From positions 1 through 27,675 of the forward strand of contig JBKOWM010000138.1 of the NCBI GenBank assembly GCA_046724395.1: a DNA stretch of 27,675 nucleotides. Direction: 5' to 3'. The position numbers and the translations under genes were made by a program. A model generated the notes under the pieces. The model did not search any database, was not told the origin of the DNA, and saw only the letters and a program-made list of their open reading frames with translations. Source of the DNA: DATAEU01 sp046724395. GTDB lineage: Bacteria; Actinomycetota; UBA4738; HRBIN12. Shown piece by piece: positions 1 through 8,533 of the stretch (position 1 is its first letter; each line of letters begins with the position of its first letter).

Positions 1-176
1 CCGTCTGGGGGTTCGGGGGCTCAAGACGCGAGCGCGAAGCGCGAGCGGTAGCCCCCGTCTGCCGGGGTTCGGGGGCTCAAGAAGCGAGCGCGAAGCGCGA
101 GCGGTAGCCCCCGTCTGCCGGGGTTCGGGGGCTCAAGAAGCGAGCGCGAAGCGCGAGCGGTAGCCCCGTCTGCCGG
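1..176. repeat. Tandem array of a 56-bp palindromic element (three copies plus a partial one)
   Basis: Three units repeat with an exact 56-bp period (the TTC before each stem falls at 12, 68 and 124). Each unit holds a hairpin with arms GGGGGCT and AGCCCCC: 15-56, 71-112 and 127-167. The third right arm has lost one C, and copy 1 has one substitution at 27. Bases 1-7 look like the tail of a further unit, so the array probably continues to the left. Copies 2 and 3 contain GCGAGCGCGAAGCGCGAGCG, a 20-nt sequence that reads the same forwards and backwards on one strand (mirror symmetry), between the arms. The array ends about 18 nt before the upp start and is followed by a 12-bp palindrome at 176-187. 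Related copies lie inside ligD near 21531-21633. It resembles REP/RPE-type dispersed palindromes; its function is unknown. Confidence 0.9.
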
Positions 177-193
177 GGCCCGGGCCCGCTACG

Positions 194-823
194 ATGCGCC
201 CGATGTCGGTCAGGGTCGTGGATCATCCGCTCGCCGCGCATCTGCTCGCACAGCTTCGCGACCGTGACACGGCTCCCCCGGTCTTCCGCACCCTCTCCAA
301 GCGCCTCGCGTTCGCGCTGACGCTGGAAGCGATCCACGACCTTCCCACCGCCGAGATCCTCGTCCAGACGCCACTCGAGTCGACGACGGGACGCGTCCTT
401 GGCGACCTGGTGGCGGTTCCGATCCTTCGCGCCGGTCTTGGCATGCTCGAGGCGGTGACCGAGCTGTTTCCCGAGGTCGCCGTCGGTTACATCGGGCTCG
501 AGCGCGACGAGGCGTCGCTTCAGCCGCAGTCGTATTACCGAAAGCTTCCACCGGTCGACGGACGGCACGTGCTGATGCTCGATCCGATGCTCGCCACGGG
601 CGGGTCCGGAACTGCGGGAACGACGGCGGTCAAGGAGGCCGGTTCCCCGGCGTCCATCCGCTTCGTGTGCGTGGTCGCCGCGCCCGAGGGACTGAAACGG
701 ATGGAGGCCGAGCACCCTGACGTCGCGATTTACACGGCTGCCGTCGACCGGCAGCTCAACGACAACGGATACATCCTGCCCGGCCTCGGCGACTTCGGAG
801 ACCGATTGTTCGGCACGGAGTGA
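194..823 (+). CDS. upp: Uracil phosphoribosyltransferase
   Basis: Converts uracil and PRPP to UMP and pyrophosphate in the cytoplasm (pyrimidine salvage). The 209-residue length is normal for the family. Visible motifs are ILRAGLGM (77-84), the PRPP-binding loop DPMLATGGSGT (130-140), and the C-terminal uracil-binding segment GYILPGLGDFGDRLFGT. ATG at 194 is used here; an in-frame ATG at 203 is equally plausible, and neither has a clear Shine-Dalgarno sequence. The leader is almost entirely the palindromic repeat array. A BMP-type transporter follows 97 bp downstream on the same strand, which fits joint use in nucleobase/nucleoside salvage. Confidence 0.96.
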   Translation: MRPMSVRVVDHPLAAHLLAQLRDRDTAPPVFRTLSKRLAFALTLEAIHDLPTAEILVQTPLESTTGRVLGDLVAVPILRAGLGMLEAVTELFPEVAVGYIGLERDEASLQPQSYYRKLPPVDGRHVLMLDPMLATGGSGTAGTTAVKEAGSPASIRFVCVVAAPEGLKRMEAEHPDVAIYTAAVDRQLNDNGYILPGLGDFGDRLFGTE

Positions 824-920
824 CGACGCGTCGCCGTCGCGCACGTCGAGGCCGACTGGGCGTTCTTGCCCGTACGTATGATCCGGATGACGGGCCCGAG
901 GGGACGGAGAGGAGGCTCGG

Positions 921-2003
921 ATGAGTCGGATCCCGCGGTTCGTCGCTGCGCTCGCGGTCTTGCCCATGTTGGCCGTCGCGTGCGCGAGCGACACCGGCAC
1001 CGAGAGCGGCGGCACCGGCGGCGGCAGCGCCAAGGCCGGCGCGGGCATGACGGGTTGCGAGGTCACGGACACCGGCGGCGTCGATGACAAGAGCTTCAAC
1101 GCGACGGCGTGGAAGGGGCTGGAGGACGCCCAGACTGAGCTCGGTGTGGAGCCCAAGTACCTGGAGTCGCAGACGCAACAGGACTACGAGCCGAATATCC
1201 AGGCCTTCCTCGACCAGGGCTGCAACCTGATCGTGACCGTCGGGTACCTCCTCGGCGACGCGACGGCCAAGGCGGCCAAAAAGAACCCGGATCAGAGCTT
1301 TGCGATCGTTGACTTCGCTTACGACCCGGAACCCAAGAACGTCCTCGGCCTGACGTTCCAGACCGACCAAGCGGCGTTCCTCGCGGGATACGTCGCGGCC
1401 GGCATGACGAAATCGGGGAAAGTCGGAACGTTCGGCGGTCTCAACATCCCGACGGTCACGATCTTCATGAACGGATTCTGGGCCGGCGTCCAGAAGTACA
1501 ACACGGACAACGGCAGGAACGTCGACGTGCTCGGCTGGGACGCCGCAAAGCAGGACGGTACGTTTACCGGCGACTTCGAGAACCAGGACAACGGCCGTCG
1601 AGTAACCGAGGACCTCATCTCCGAAGGCGCCGACATCGTGATGCCGGTGGCGGGCCCGGTGGGCCTCGGCGCGGCGGCGGCCGCGCAGGACGCGGGTGAT
1701 GTGAACCTCGTCTGGGTCGATACGGACGGCTGCGTGTCGGCGTCCGAGTACTGCAGTTTGTTCCTGACGAGCGTGATGAAGAACATGGACGTCGCAGTCT
1801 TCGACGCGATGAAGTCGGTCGTGGACGGGACGTTCGCCGGCGGCATCTACTCCGGAACAATGGAGAACGGCGGCGTCGACATCGCCCCGTACCACGAGTT
1901 CGACAGTCAGGTTCCGCAGGAGCTCAAGTCCACTGTTGAAGACCTCAGACAGGGCATCATCGACGGAACCGTGTCCGTCGACTACAACGACTATCTGAAG
2001 TGA
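921..2003 (+). CDS. BMP-family (PnrA-like) nucleoside-binding lipoprotein of an ABC importer
   Basis: Extracytoplasmic substrate-binding lipoprotein of 360 residues. The N-terminus has a short basic region, a hydrophobic core and a lipobox-like LAVAC with the lipidated Cys at 21, followed by a Gly/Ser-rich linker (about 22-45). The mature domain opens with the family pattern around DDKSFN (about 60), which lies near the ligand site in BMP/PnrA proteins. An AGGAGG sequence 5-10 nt upstream fixes the ATG at 921. ATPase and permease genes follow directly, so this is the binding protein of that importer. Family members bind purine nucleosides, simple sugars or other ligands; the neighbouring upp and NCS1 permease favour nucleosides, but the ligand is inferred. 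Confidence 0.92.
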   Translation: MSRIPRFVAALAVLPMLAVACASDTGTESGGTGGGSAKAGAGMTGCEVTDTGGVDDKSFNATAWKGLEDAQTELGVEPKYLESQTQQDYEPNIQAFLDQGCNLIVTVGYLLGDATAKAAKKNPDQSFAIVDFAYDPEPKNVLGLTFQTDQAAFLAGYVAAGMTKSGKVGTFGGLNIPTVTIFMNGFWAGVQKYNTDNGRNVDVLGWDAAKQDGTFTGDFENQDNGRRVTEDLISEGADIVMPVAGPVGLGAAAAAQDAGDVNLVWVDTDGCVSASEYCSLFLTSVMKNMDVAVFDAMKSVVDGTFAGGIYSGTMENGGVDIAPYHEFDSQVPQELKSTVEDLRQGIIDGTVSVDYNDYLK

Positions 2004-2019
2004 GCGTCGCGGCAGCGAC

Positions 2020-2054
2020 GAGGGGCGTCGGGCATGGCCCGGCGCCCCTCTCTT
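2020..2054 (+). terminator. Strong intergenic hairpin after the binding-protein gene
   Basis: Arms 2020-2033 and 2037-2050 form a 14-bp stem (13 Watson-Crick pairs and one G-U) closed by a 3-nt loop, followed by TCTT. It starts 17 nt after the BMP stop codon and ends about 35 nt before the ATPase start. The T tract is short, so it may be a partial terminator or an mRNA-stabilising stem that keeps binding-protein expression above that of the membrane components. The role is inferred; the fold is read directly from the sequence. Confidence 0.7.
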
Positions 2055-2088
2055 ATGCTCGGCCAAGGCCGATCGCTAGGACGGTGGC

Positions 2089-3612
2089 GTGCGCCTCGAG
2101 CTGACGGGCATCACGAAGCGGTTCCCCGGCGTCGTGGCCAACGACCACGTCGACCTCGAGGTCGAAGAGGGCGAGATCCACGCGCTGCTCGGAGAGAACG
2201 GCGCCGGCAAGACCACGCTAATGAACGTTCTTTATGGCCTGTATCACGCCGACGAGGGCCAGATCCTGGTCGACGGTGAGTCCGTCTGTTTCGATGGTCC
2301 CGGCGATGCGATCGCCGCGGGATTGGGCATGGTTCACCAGCACTTCATGCTCATCCCGGTCTTCACCGTCACCGAGAACATCATCCTGGGCAACGAGCCG
2401 ACCCAGGCGCTCGGCTGGCTGGACCGTCGTCGCGGTCGAAAGCGAGTTGAGGAGCTAAGTGAACGCTATCGCCTGGAGGTTCCACCCGACGCCGTGATCG
2501 AGGAGCTCCCCGTCGGCGTTCAACAGCGCGTCGAGATCCTGAAGGCGCTCTACCGCGAGGCCGACGTTCTGATCCTCGACGAGCCGACCGCCGTCCTGAC
2601 GCCCCAGGAGACCGAGGACCTGTTCGACGTCATGCGGTCGCTGAAGGACGGCGGCAAGTCGGTCATCTTCATCACGCACAAGCTGAAGGAGGTTCTCGCC
2701 GTCGCGGACCGCATCACCGTGCTCCGCGGTGGACTCGTCGTCGGAACCACGACGCCGGCCGAGGCATCCGAGACGGATCTCGCAGCGATGATGGTCGGCC
2801 GGAGCGTTCAGCTGACGGTCGAGAAGCCGCCGACCGAGCCGGGCGATCCCGTCCTCGTCGTCGACGACCTCGTCGTGATCGACGACCGCGGCCAGGACGC
2901 GGTCCACGTCTCGTTCGAGGTCAACGCAAACGAGATCGTCTGCGTCGCGGGGGTACAGGGAAACGGCCAGACCGAACTCGTCGAGGCCCTGACCGGGCTT
3001 CGCCCGGTCGCCTCCGGCCGGGTCGAACTCCAGGGCCGCGACCTGACCGCCCGCCCGCCGAACGAGGTCCTGGACGCCGGCGTCGGTCACGTCCCCGAGG
3101 ACCGTCAGCGCGACGGCCTGATCGTCACCTTCTCGATCGCCGACAACCTCGTGCTCGACATGTACGACCGCGACCCCTTCGCGCGCGGCTTCGTGCGCAA
3201 CTTCGCGGCGGTGCATCGGGCGGCCGAGGAGCGAGCCCGGCGCTTCGACGTTCGAACGCCGTCGGTCGACGCGGCGGCGTCGACGCTGTCCGGCGGCAAC
3301 CAACAGAAGGTCGTCGTCGCCCGAGAGCTCTCCCGGGCGATCTCGCTGCTGATTGCCAGCCAGCCCACGCGCGGCCTGGACGTCGGCTCGATCGAGTACA
3401 TCCACGAGCAGATCGTCGCCGAGCGCGACCGCGGCGTCGCCGTGTTGATCGTGTCCTCGGAGCTCGACGAGGTGCTTGCCCTCGGTGACCGCATCCTGGT
3501 GATGTTTCGCGGCCGCATCTTCGGGCAGGTCGTCGGCGACAACGCCACGCGCGAGGGTCTCGGGCTACTGATGGCGGGCGTGACCGGGACGAGGAAGGCC
3601 GCCGGTGAGTGA
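2089..3612 (+). CDS. Duplicated ABC ATPase of the BMP-type nucleoside importer
   Basis: Cytoplasmic ATPase of 507 residues with two fused ABC domains, as in RbsA- and NupO-type proteins. Domain 1 has Walker A GENGAGKT (35-42), the atypical signature VGVQQRVEI common in BMP-linked ATPases, and Walker B ending LILDEPTAVL. Domain 2 is degenerate at the P-loop (GVQGNGQTE), keeps the signature LSGGNQQKV, and has LLIASQPTRGLD where Walker B is expected, so the glutamate after the Asp position is missing. That asymmetry is usual in this family and leaves one competent ATP site. The start is a GTG at 2089 with only a weak AGGA upstream. The 3' end overlaps the first permease by 8 nt, indicating translational coupling. 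Confidence 0.94.
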   Translation: MRLELTGITKRFPGVVANDHVDLEVEEGEIHALLGENGAGKTTLMNVLYGLYHADEGQILVDGESVCFDGPGDAIAAGLGMVHQHFMLIPVFTVTENIILGNEPTQALGWLDRRRGRKRVEELSERYRLEVPPDAVIEELPVGVQQRVEILKALYREADVLILDEPTAVLTPQETEDLFDVMRSLKDGGKSVIFITHKLKEVLAVADRITVLRGGLVVGTTTPAEASETDLAAMMVGRSVQLTVEKPPTEPGDPVLVVDDLVVIDDRGQDAVHVSFEVNANEIVCVAGVQGNGQTELVEALTGLRPVASGRVELQGRDLTARPPNEVLDAGVGHVPEDRQRDGLIVTFSIADNLVLDMYDRDPFARGFVRNFAAVHRAAEERARRFDVRTPSVDAAASTLSGGNQQKVVVARELSRAISLLIASQPTRGLDVGSIEYIHEQIVAERDRGVAVLIVSSELDEVLALGDRILVMFRGRIFGQVVGDNATREGLGLLMAGVTGTRKAAGE

Positions 3613-4864
3613 CGCGAAGGTGGCCGACCCCGAGGCGACGCGGCCGGGCTCAACGCCCACCGAACGCACACCCCATGAGCACTGGTGGGACGCGCTCATC
3701 GTGCCGGCGCTGGCCGTCGTCACGGCGCTTGCGATCGGCGGCCTCGTGATCGTCTTCTCCGACCCGGATCTCCTGCGCAGCTGGTCGGGGTTCTTCCTCC
3801 ACCCGATCGAGACGCTCCGCCTGTCGTGGGACGTCGTCTGGGAGTCGTACCGCGCGCTGATCGAGGGCTCGCTCGGGAGCCCGGGCGAGATCCTCGGAGC
3901 GCTGTTCAGCGGCAACTGGACGGAGCTCCGCCAAGCGCTCTCGCCGCTGTCCGAGACGATCGTGACGGCGACGCCGCTGATCTTCACCGGCCTGTCGGTG
4001 GCGATCGCCTTCAAGGCGAACCTGTTCAACATCGGCGGGGAGGGCCAGATCACCGTCGGGGCGATCGCGGGAACGGTCGTCGGCTTCTCATTCACCGGTC
4101 TGCCCGGTTCGATCCACGTGGTTTTGATCGTTCTCGCATCGTTCCTCGGTGGCGCGGCGTGGGGCGCCGTCCCCGGCATCCTGAAGGCCAGGACCGGCGC
4201 GCACGAAGTCATCGTCACGATCATGATGAACTACATCGCATACCGGCTCGCCGACTACTGTCTATCGACGGCGTTCTTCCGCCGCCCGGACAGGACGGAT
4301 CCGATCTCCAAACCTGTCGACGGCGCGTTCCCGCACCTGCTCGGGTCGGATCTCCGGTTGCATCTGGGGATAGTCGTCGCGCTCGCCGTGACTTGGGGCA
4401 TCTCCTACCTGCTCAACCGAACGACGATCGGCTTTGAGTTCCGGGCGGTGGGCGCGAACGCCGACGCCTCGCGCGCCGCGGGGATCAGCCCTGGCCGCGT
4501 GTTCATGCTCGTCATGACGCTCGCCGGCGGCGTGGCGGGCCTGGCTGGCGGCAATCAGCTCCTCTCGGTCTCGCCAAGCCTCACACCCGGGTACTCCTCG
4601 GGGTTCGGTTTCGACGGGATCGCGCTGGCGCTGCTCGGGAACACGAACCCGTGGGGGGTGGTCGCTGCCGCGTTCCTGTTCGGCGCGATGCGGGCGGGAT
4701 CGCGCGCGATGCAGGCGGCGACCGCCACGCCCGTCGACATCGTCACCGTCATCCAGGCGCTCGTCATCGTGTTCGTCGCGGCGCCCTCGCTCGTCCGCTC
4801 GATCTATCACATCAAGGTCCGCAGGCCGGCCGGCCTCGAGTTCGTGACGAAGGGGTATTCCTGA
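3605..4864 (+). CDS. ABC importer permease, BPD_transp_2 family (first subunit)
   Basis: Inner-membrane permease of 419 residues. A polar N-terminal tail (1-28) precedes the first hydrophobic segment (about 30-52), then a long extracytoplasmic loop and a bundle of membrane segments from about residue 118. The family hallmarks FNIGGEGQ and GAHEVIVTIMMNYIA are present; they recur in the larger permease of nucleoside/BMP importers and lie near the ATPase contact. GTG start at 3605 overlaps the ATPase gene by 8 nt, and the stop overlaps the next permease start in a TGATG junction, so the three membrane-complex genes are translationally coupled. Confidence 0.92.
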   Translation: MSDAKVADPEATRPGSTPTERTPHEHWWDALIVPALAVVTALAIGGLVIVFSDPDLLRSWSGFFLHPIETLRLSWDVVWESYRALIEGSLGSPGEILGALFSGNWTELRQALSPLSETIVTATPLIFTGLSVAIAFKANLFNIGGEGQITVGAIAGTVVGFSFTGLPGSIHVVLIVLASFLGGAAWGAVPGILKARTGAHEVIVTIMMNYIAYRLADYCLSTAFFRRPDRTDPISKPVDGAFPHLLGSDLRLHLGIVVALAVTWGISYLLNRTTIGFEFRAVGANADASRAAGISPGRVFMLVMTLAGGVAGLAGGNQLLSVSPSLTPGYSSGFGFDGIALALLGNTNPWGVVAAAFLFGAMRAGSRAMQAATATPVDIVTVIQALVIVFVAAPSLVRSIYHIKVRRPAGLEFVTKGYS

Positions 4865-6138
4865 TGGCCGTCTCGCCGACCGTCGTCCGAGCGCCGGGGA
4901 TCTCCCTCACACGCTCTCGCGTAACAGGCGTGATCTTCCTCCTGCTCGCGGTGGCGATGTTCCTGCTCTTCGCGCTTGGGTCCGATCCGGGCTCGACGAC
5001 GACGTTCGGCCTCGCCCCGGCCGGCGTTGGATCGACCGCGGCCTCGATCGGGGACCTCGTCCTCCCCTCGCGTGAAACCTGCTTGCTGCTGTCCGTCGTG
5101 TGCGCGTTCCTGGCGGGCGTCCAGCTCACGCGCGGGTTCGGCGCGCGAACCAACGTCGTCCTGGCCGGGATCGTGGTGCTGTTCGTCTTCGCGTTCCTGA
5201 CGTGGGCCGCCCACGGTCGCTCGCTCAACCTGGTCGGGTTGCTGCAGAGCACACTCCTGCGATCCGTGCCGATTACGTTCGGCGCGCTGGCCGGCGTGCT
5301 GTGCGAGCGAGCGGGCGTCGTGAACATCGCGATCGAGGGGATGCTGCTCTCGGCCGCGTTCACCGGGTCCCTCGTCGCCAGCGCCGCGAACAACCTGTGG
5401 ATCGGCATGCTCGCCGGGGCGGCGATCGGCGGGCTGCTCGGAGCGTTCCTGGCGGTGCTCTCGATCCGCTACTTGGTTAATCAAGTCATCGGCGGGACCG
5501 TGATCAACATCTTTGCGGTCGGCATCACGGGATTCCTGTCCGCCCGCGTACTCGAGCAATACCAGGACCTCAACAACCCCGGCCGCTTCGAGCCGGTGGC
5601 GATCCCGGGACTGGCGAGGATTCCGATCCTGGGACCCGTCCTCTTCGACAACAACATATTCGTGTACATCCTGTTCCTGCTGGTCGCGCTGATCTATCTC
5701 GGCTTGTTCTACACACGGTGGGGGCTTCGGGTCCGCTCCGTGGGTGAGCATCCCCGCGCCGCCGACACCGTCGGCATTCGCGTGCTGTTGACGCGGTACC
5801 GCAACGTCGTTCTCGGTGGAATGGTCGCCGGCATCGGCGGCGCGTACTTCACCCTCGGGTCGGTCGGCCGGTTCGACGAGAACATGACGGCCGGCAGGGG
5901 GTTCATCGGGCTGGCCGCCATGATCTTCGGTCGATGGAATCCTGTCGGCGCCTTCCTGGCGGCCCTGGTGTTCGGCTTCGCCGACTCGCTCCAAACGAAA
6001 TTGTCGATTCTGAACGTGCCCATTCCGTCGGAGTTCCTGTTGATGGCGCCGTACATCATCACGATCGTCGTGGTCGCCGCCGCCGGGCGCAAGGCGCGGA
6101 TGCCGGCGGCGGACGGCCAGCCCTACATCAAGGAGTGA
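4864..6138 (+). CDS. ABC importer permease, BPD_transp_2 family (second subunit)
   Basis: Second permease of the importer, 424 residues from the ATG at 4864. That start is chosen because it forms a TGATG overlap with the previous gene; a longer reading frame upstream only runs antisense to family expectation and lacks membrane character. Hydrophobic segments begin at about 20, and the conserved segment ERAGVVNIAIEGML (about 148-161) is the signature of the smaller permease in nucleoside-type systems. The C-terminus (ending near QPYIKE) is cytoplasmic and basic. It pairs with the upstream permease as a heterodimer on the duplicated ATPase. A convergent NCS1 permease gene ends 22 bp downstream. 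Confidence 0.93.
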   Translation: MAVSPTVVRAPGISLTRSRVTGVIFLLLAVAMFLLFALGSDPGSTTTFGLAPAGVGSTAASIGDLVLPSRETCLLLSVVCAFLAGVQLTRGFGARTNVVLAGIVVLFVFAFLTWAAHGRSLNLVGLLQSTLLRSVPITFGALAGVLCERAGVVNIAIEGMLLSAAFTGSLVASAANNLWIGMLAGAAIGGLLGAFLAVLSIRYLVNQVIGGTVINIFAVGITGFLSARVLEQYQDLNNPGRFEPVAIPGLARIPILGPVLFDNNIFVYILFLLVALIYLGLFYTRWGLRVRSVGEHPRAADTVGIRVLLTRYRNVVLGGMVAGIGGAYFTLGSVGRFDENMTAGRGFIGLAAMIFGRWNPVGAFLAALVFGFADSLQTKLSILNVPIPSEFLLMAPYIITIVVVAAAGRKARMPAADGQPYIKE

Positions 6139-6160
6139 AGAAGCAGGCCGCCTCCGGTCT

Positions 6161-7627
6161 TCATCGCCGACGCGAACCGGCCGGCGGCACTGCCAACGAG
6201 ATCAGGGCATACAAGACAGCGGCGACGACGAAGGCGATCCACAGTCCGATGCTGCTGTTCGCGACCGCGCCGTCGTCCCCGCCGACTGCCCCGAGCAGGT
6301 AACCGGCCCAAGCGAACACCCAAGCGGTCGACTTCACCAGGCCGAGCCCGATGAACGCGGCGATAAGGAAGGCAACGACCCCCGGCAGGTTCCACGCCGG
6401 GTATCGCGGACCCGGACGGTACAGCTCGGACTCGGCGTATCCCTGGCGCCAGCGGAACATCGCGAGGTCGACGAGGAAGATCGCGGCCCAAGAACCGAGC
6501 AGTACACCGAGCGTGATGAGGAAGCCCTGGAACGGACCGAAGAAGTCCCGAGCGAAGAACAGGATGTAGACATTTCCGATGAGCATGAGCACGCCGTCGA
6601 AGGCCACGGACTGGTAGCGAGGAATCCTCACCCCGAGCGTGAGCAGGTTCAGTCCGGACGAGTAGATGTCCAACACGGCGCCAGCGAGCAGACCGCCGAC
6701 CGCCGTGAGCAGGTACGGCACAAGGAACCACGTGGGCACGTCTCGCGCAAGGACGCCGATCGGGTTGAGGGACGTCGCGATGTCCGGGTTGTCGGCCGCA
6801 AGCAGCAGGCCGATCGGAATCAGGATGAGCGGCGCCACGCTCGCGCCGACCGTCGTCCACGCGACGACGGCCCGCGAGCTGAGGTCGTGCGGCAGATACC
6901 GGCTGTAGTCGGCGCCGGCGTTGACCCACCCGATGCCGAGGCCCGCCGCCACGATCGACACGCCACCGACGAACCACGCCGGGCTCGCCGAGGGCAGCGA
7001 CGCGACGGCGTCCCACTCGATCTGATCGACGACCAGCACGAAGAAGACGACCGTGAGCACGGCGAACGCGTACGTGAACCACGTCTGGATGCGAACGATG
7101 GTCGCGTGCCCGAGGAGCCCGACCGCGATGGTTGCCGCGGCGATGAGAGCGAACGCGATCGCCGTGACGACGTCGCCCGTCGGCGCCCCGAGCCGGTCGA
7201 GGATCGCCTCGGCCGAGAGCGTGGCGAGGGCGACGAGGATGATCTCCCACCCGACGAGCGCGATCCAGCTGACGAGCGTCGGGATCACGTTCCCGGTGAT
7301 GCCGAAGGCCGCCCGCGACAGGACGAGCGTCGGCGCCCCGGCGATCTTGCCGGCCAGGCTGACGAACCCGACCAGCAGGAACGACGCGACCGTGCCGATC
7401 AGGGCGGCCGCGACCCCCTGCCAGAAGTCGAGCCCGTAGAACGTCACGAGGTACGCGCCGTAGGCGATGCCGAGGATCGAGATGTTCGCGGCGCACCAGA
7501 CCCAGAAGAGTTCGGCACCGCTGCCGTGGCGATCCGAATCGGGGATCGGGTCGATCCCGTGCGTCTCGATGCTCCAGACGCGGTCGCTAGCTGGCTGGAT
7601 CTCCAGCTGCTCCGCCCCCACGCTCAT
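6161..7627 (-). CDS. NCS1-family cytosine/purine permease
   Basis: Inner-membrane symporter of 488 residues, the usual NCS1 length, with about twelve hydrophobic segments. Before the first segment is the family motif GIDPIPDSDRHG (24-35), and the first membrane region reads FWVWCAANISILGIAYG. The substrate is probably a nucleobase or related compound (cytosine, purine, allantoin or hydantoin are known for the family). The sequence alone does not settle which one; the nearby upp makes a pyrimidine base attractive. ATG at 7627 has GGGGAG four nucleotides upstream. It converges with the BMP importer and is divergent from a thioesterase gene 56 bp away, so it has its own promoter. Confidence 0.9.
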   Translation of the reverse strand: MSVGAEQLEIQPASDRVWSIETHGIDPIPDSDRHGSGAELFWVWCAANISILGIAYGAYLVTFYGLDFWQGVAAALIGTVASFLLVGFVSLAGKIAGAPTLVLSRAAFGITGNVIPTLVSWIALVGWEIILVALATLSAEAILDRLGAPTGDVVTAIAFALIAAATIAVGLLGHATIVRIQTWFTYAFAVLTVVFFVLVVDQIEWDAVASLPSASPAWFVGGVSIVAAGLGIGWVNAGADYSRYLPHDLSSRAVVAWTTVGASVAPLILIPIGLLLAADNPDIATSLNPIGVLARDVPTWFLVPYLLTAVGGLLAGAVLDIYSSGLNLLTLGVRIPRYQSVAFDGVLMLIGNVYILFFARDFFGPFQGFLITLGVLLGSWAAIFLVDLAMFRWRQGYAESELYRPGPRYPAWNLPGVVAFLIAAFIGLGLVKSTAWVFAWAGYLLGAVGGDDGAVANSSIGLWIAFVVAAVLYALISLAVPPAGSRRR

Positions 7628-7683
7628 CCCGCTCCCCGATCGCTTGCCCGTCCAGTGGGAGACTACCCGCGCCGGAGGGCACG

Positions 7684-8112
7684 ATGGAGCGATCGCGACG
7701 AGGCATCGACGACGTGCGAGAGCGCTTCGAGCGTTCCGCGTTCCACACCACCTGGCTGGCGCTGCGGTTGCAGCGCGTGGAGCCGGGCGAGGTAGACGTG
7801 GCGATGGACGTGCAGACTCACCACTTGAACCTCATGGGAACCCTTCACGGCGGCATGATCGCCACGCTCGCAGACACGGCTACGGGCTTGGCCGTCCGCA
7901 CGACTCTCGAGGACGGCATGACGTTCACGACCACGCAGCTTTCGGTGACGTTCCTCGCCCCGGCTCGCGAAGGCCGCGTGCTTGCGCGGGGAAAGGTCGT
8001 GAAGGCGGGGCGGCGGTTCGCCTATGCCGAGGCCGATGTCCTCGACGATCGGGAGCGACTGCTCGCCCGCGCGACGGCGACGTTTGCCGTCGTCCCCAGG
8101 GCGGATCAGTAG
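7684..8112 (+). CDS. PaaI-type hotdog-fold acyl-CoA thioesterase
   Basis: Small hotdog enzyme of 142 residues. The segment HHLNLMGTLHGGMIATLADT (46-65) carries the HGG motif (55-57) and the helix Asp (64) expected of the PaaI/DUF4442 thioesterase group, which hydrolyses acyl- or aryl-CoA thioesters. The second conserved strand, TTTQLSVTFLAPA, begins near 86. GGAGG about five bases upstream supports the ATG at 7684. The 3' end overlaps the convergent SCP2 gene by 7 bp. The two proteins are often linked with lipid or acyl-CoA metabolism, but being convergent they are not co-transcribed. The exact substrate cannot be read from sequence. Confidence 0.88.
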   Translation: MERSRRGIDDVRERFERSAFHTTWLALRLQRVEPGEVDVAMDVQTHHLNLMGTLHGGMIATLADTATGLAVRTTLEDGMTFTTTQLSVTFLAPAREGRVLARGKVVKAGRRFAYAEADVLDDRERLLARATATFAVVPRADQ

Positions 8113-8489
8113 TCGACGTCCATCTCCTGCATCACTCGCGGGAGCTCCGCGAGAGCGCCCTGAAGGCCCATCAGCATCATGAGGTTGCCAGAGATCCGGA
8201 TCTTGCCGGTCATGTAGGCCGACACGGCGTTCACCTCGCCCCGCGCAAGCCCCACGGCCGTGTCATAGTCCTGGGAGATGGTCGCATCCGGCTGTTGGAC
8301 GTCGCCGGGACCCATGTCGATCCGGCCGTCCTCGGTCCGCATCCAGTAGCGGCGCTCGCCCTCTGGCGTCGCGATGACCTGCTGGATCTTCGCGCTCGTG
8401 CCGCCGACGCCCTTGCGGAACGCCTCGCTCTCGTTCAGGCGCTGCTTCAGCTCGTTCGCCCACTCCTCGGACAGGAACTGCACGGGCAC
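8106..8489 (-). CDS. SCP2 sterol-binding-domain protein
   Basis: Stand-alone SCP2 domain of 127 residues, probably a cytosolic lipid-binding or carrier protein. The core has RYWMRTEDGRIDMGPGD in the middle, then DATISQDYDTAVGLARGE and YMTGKIRISGNLMMLM, the usual hydrophobic-tunnel half of the fold. GTG at 8489 is preceded by AAGGAGG at good spacing, which decides the start. It overlaps the thioesterase 3' end by 7 bp. Bacterial single-domain SCP2 proteins are poorly characterised; they bind fatty acids or acyl-CoA in vitro, but no specific pathway is indicated here beyond the facing thioesterase. Confidence 0.85.
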   Translation of the reverse strand: MPVQFLSEEWANELKQRLNESEAFRKGVGGTSAKIQQVIATPEGERRYWMRTEDGRIDMGPGDVQQPDATISQDYDTAVGLARGEVNAVSAYMTGKIRISGNLMMLMGLQGALAELPRVMQEMDVDY

Positions 8490-8533
8490 GAGGCCTCCTT
8501 CCGGCGGTCGCGGCGCAGTATACCGACGGCCCC

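Noticed and set aside
1..176. Possible CRISPR array
   Set aside because: The whole 56-bp unit is repeated, including what would be the spacer; there are no unique spacers and no cas genes.
756..2066. Long open frame on the minus strand opposite the BMP lipoprotein gene
   Set aside because: Arg/Val/Asp-rich composition typical of a GC-rich shadow frame; the plus-strand gene has a lipobox, ribosome site and family motifs.
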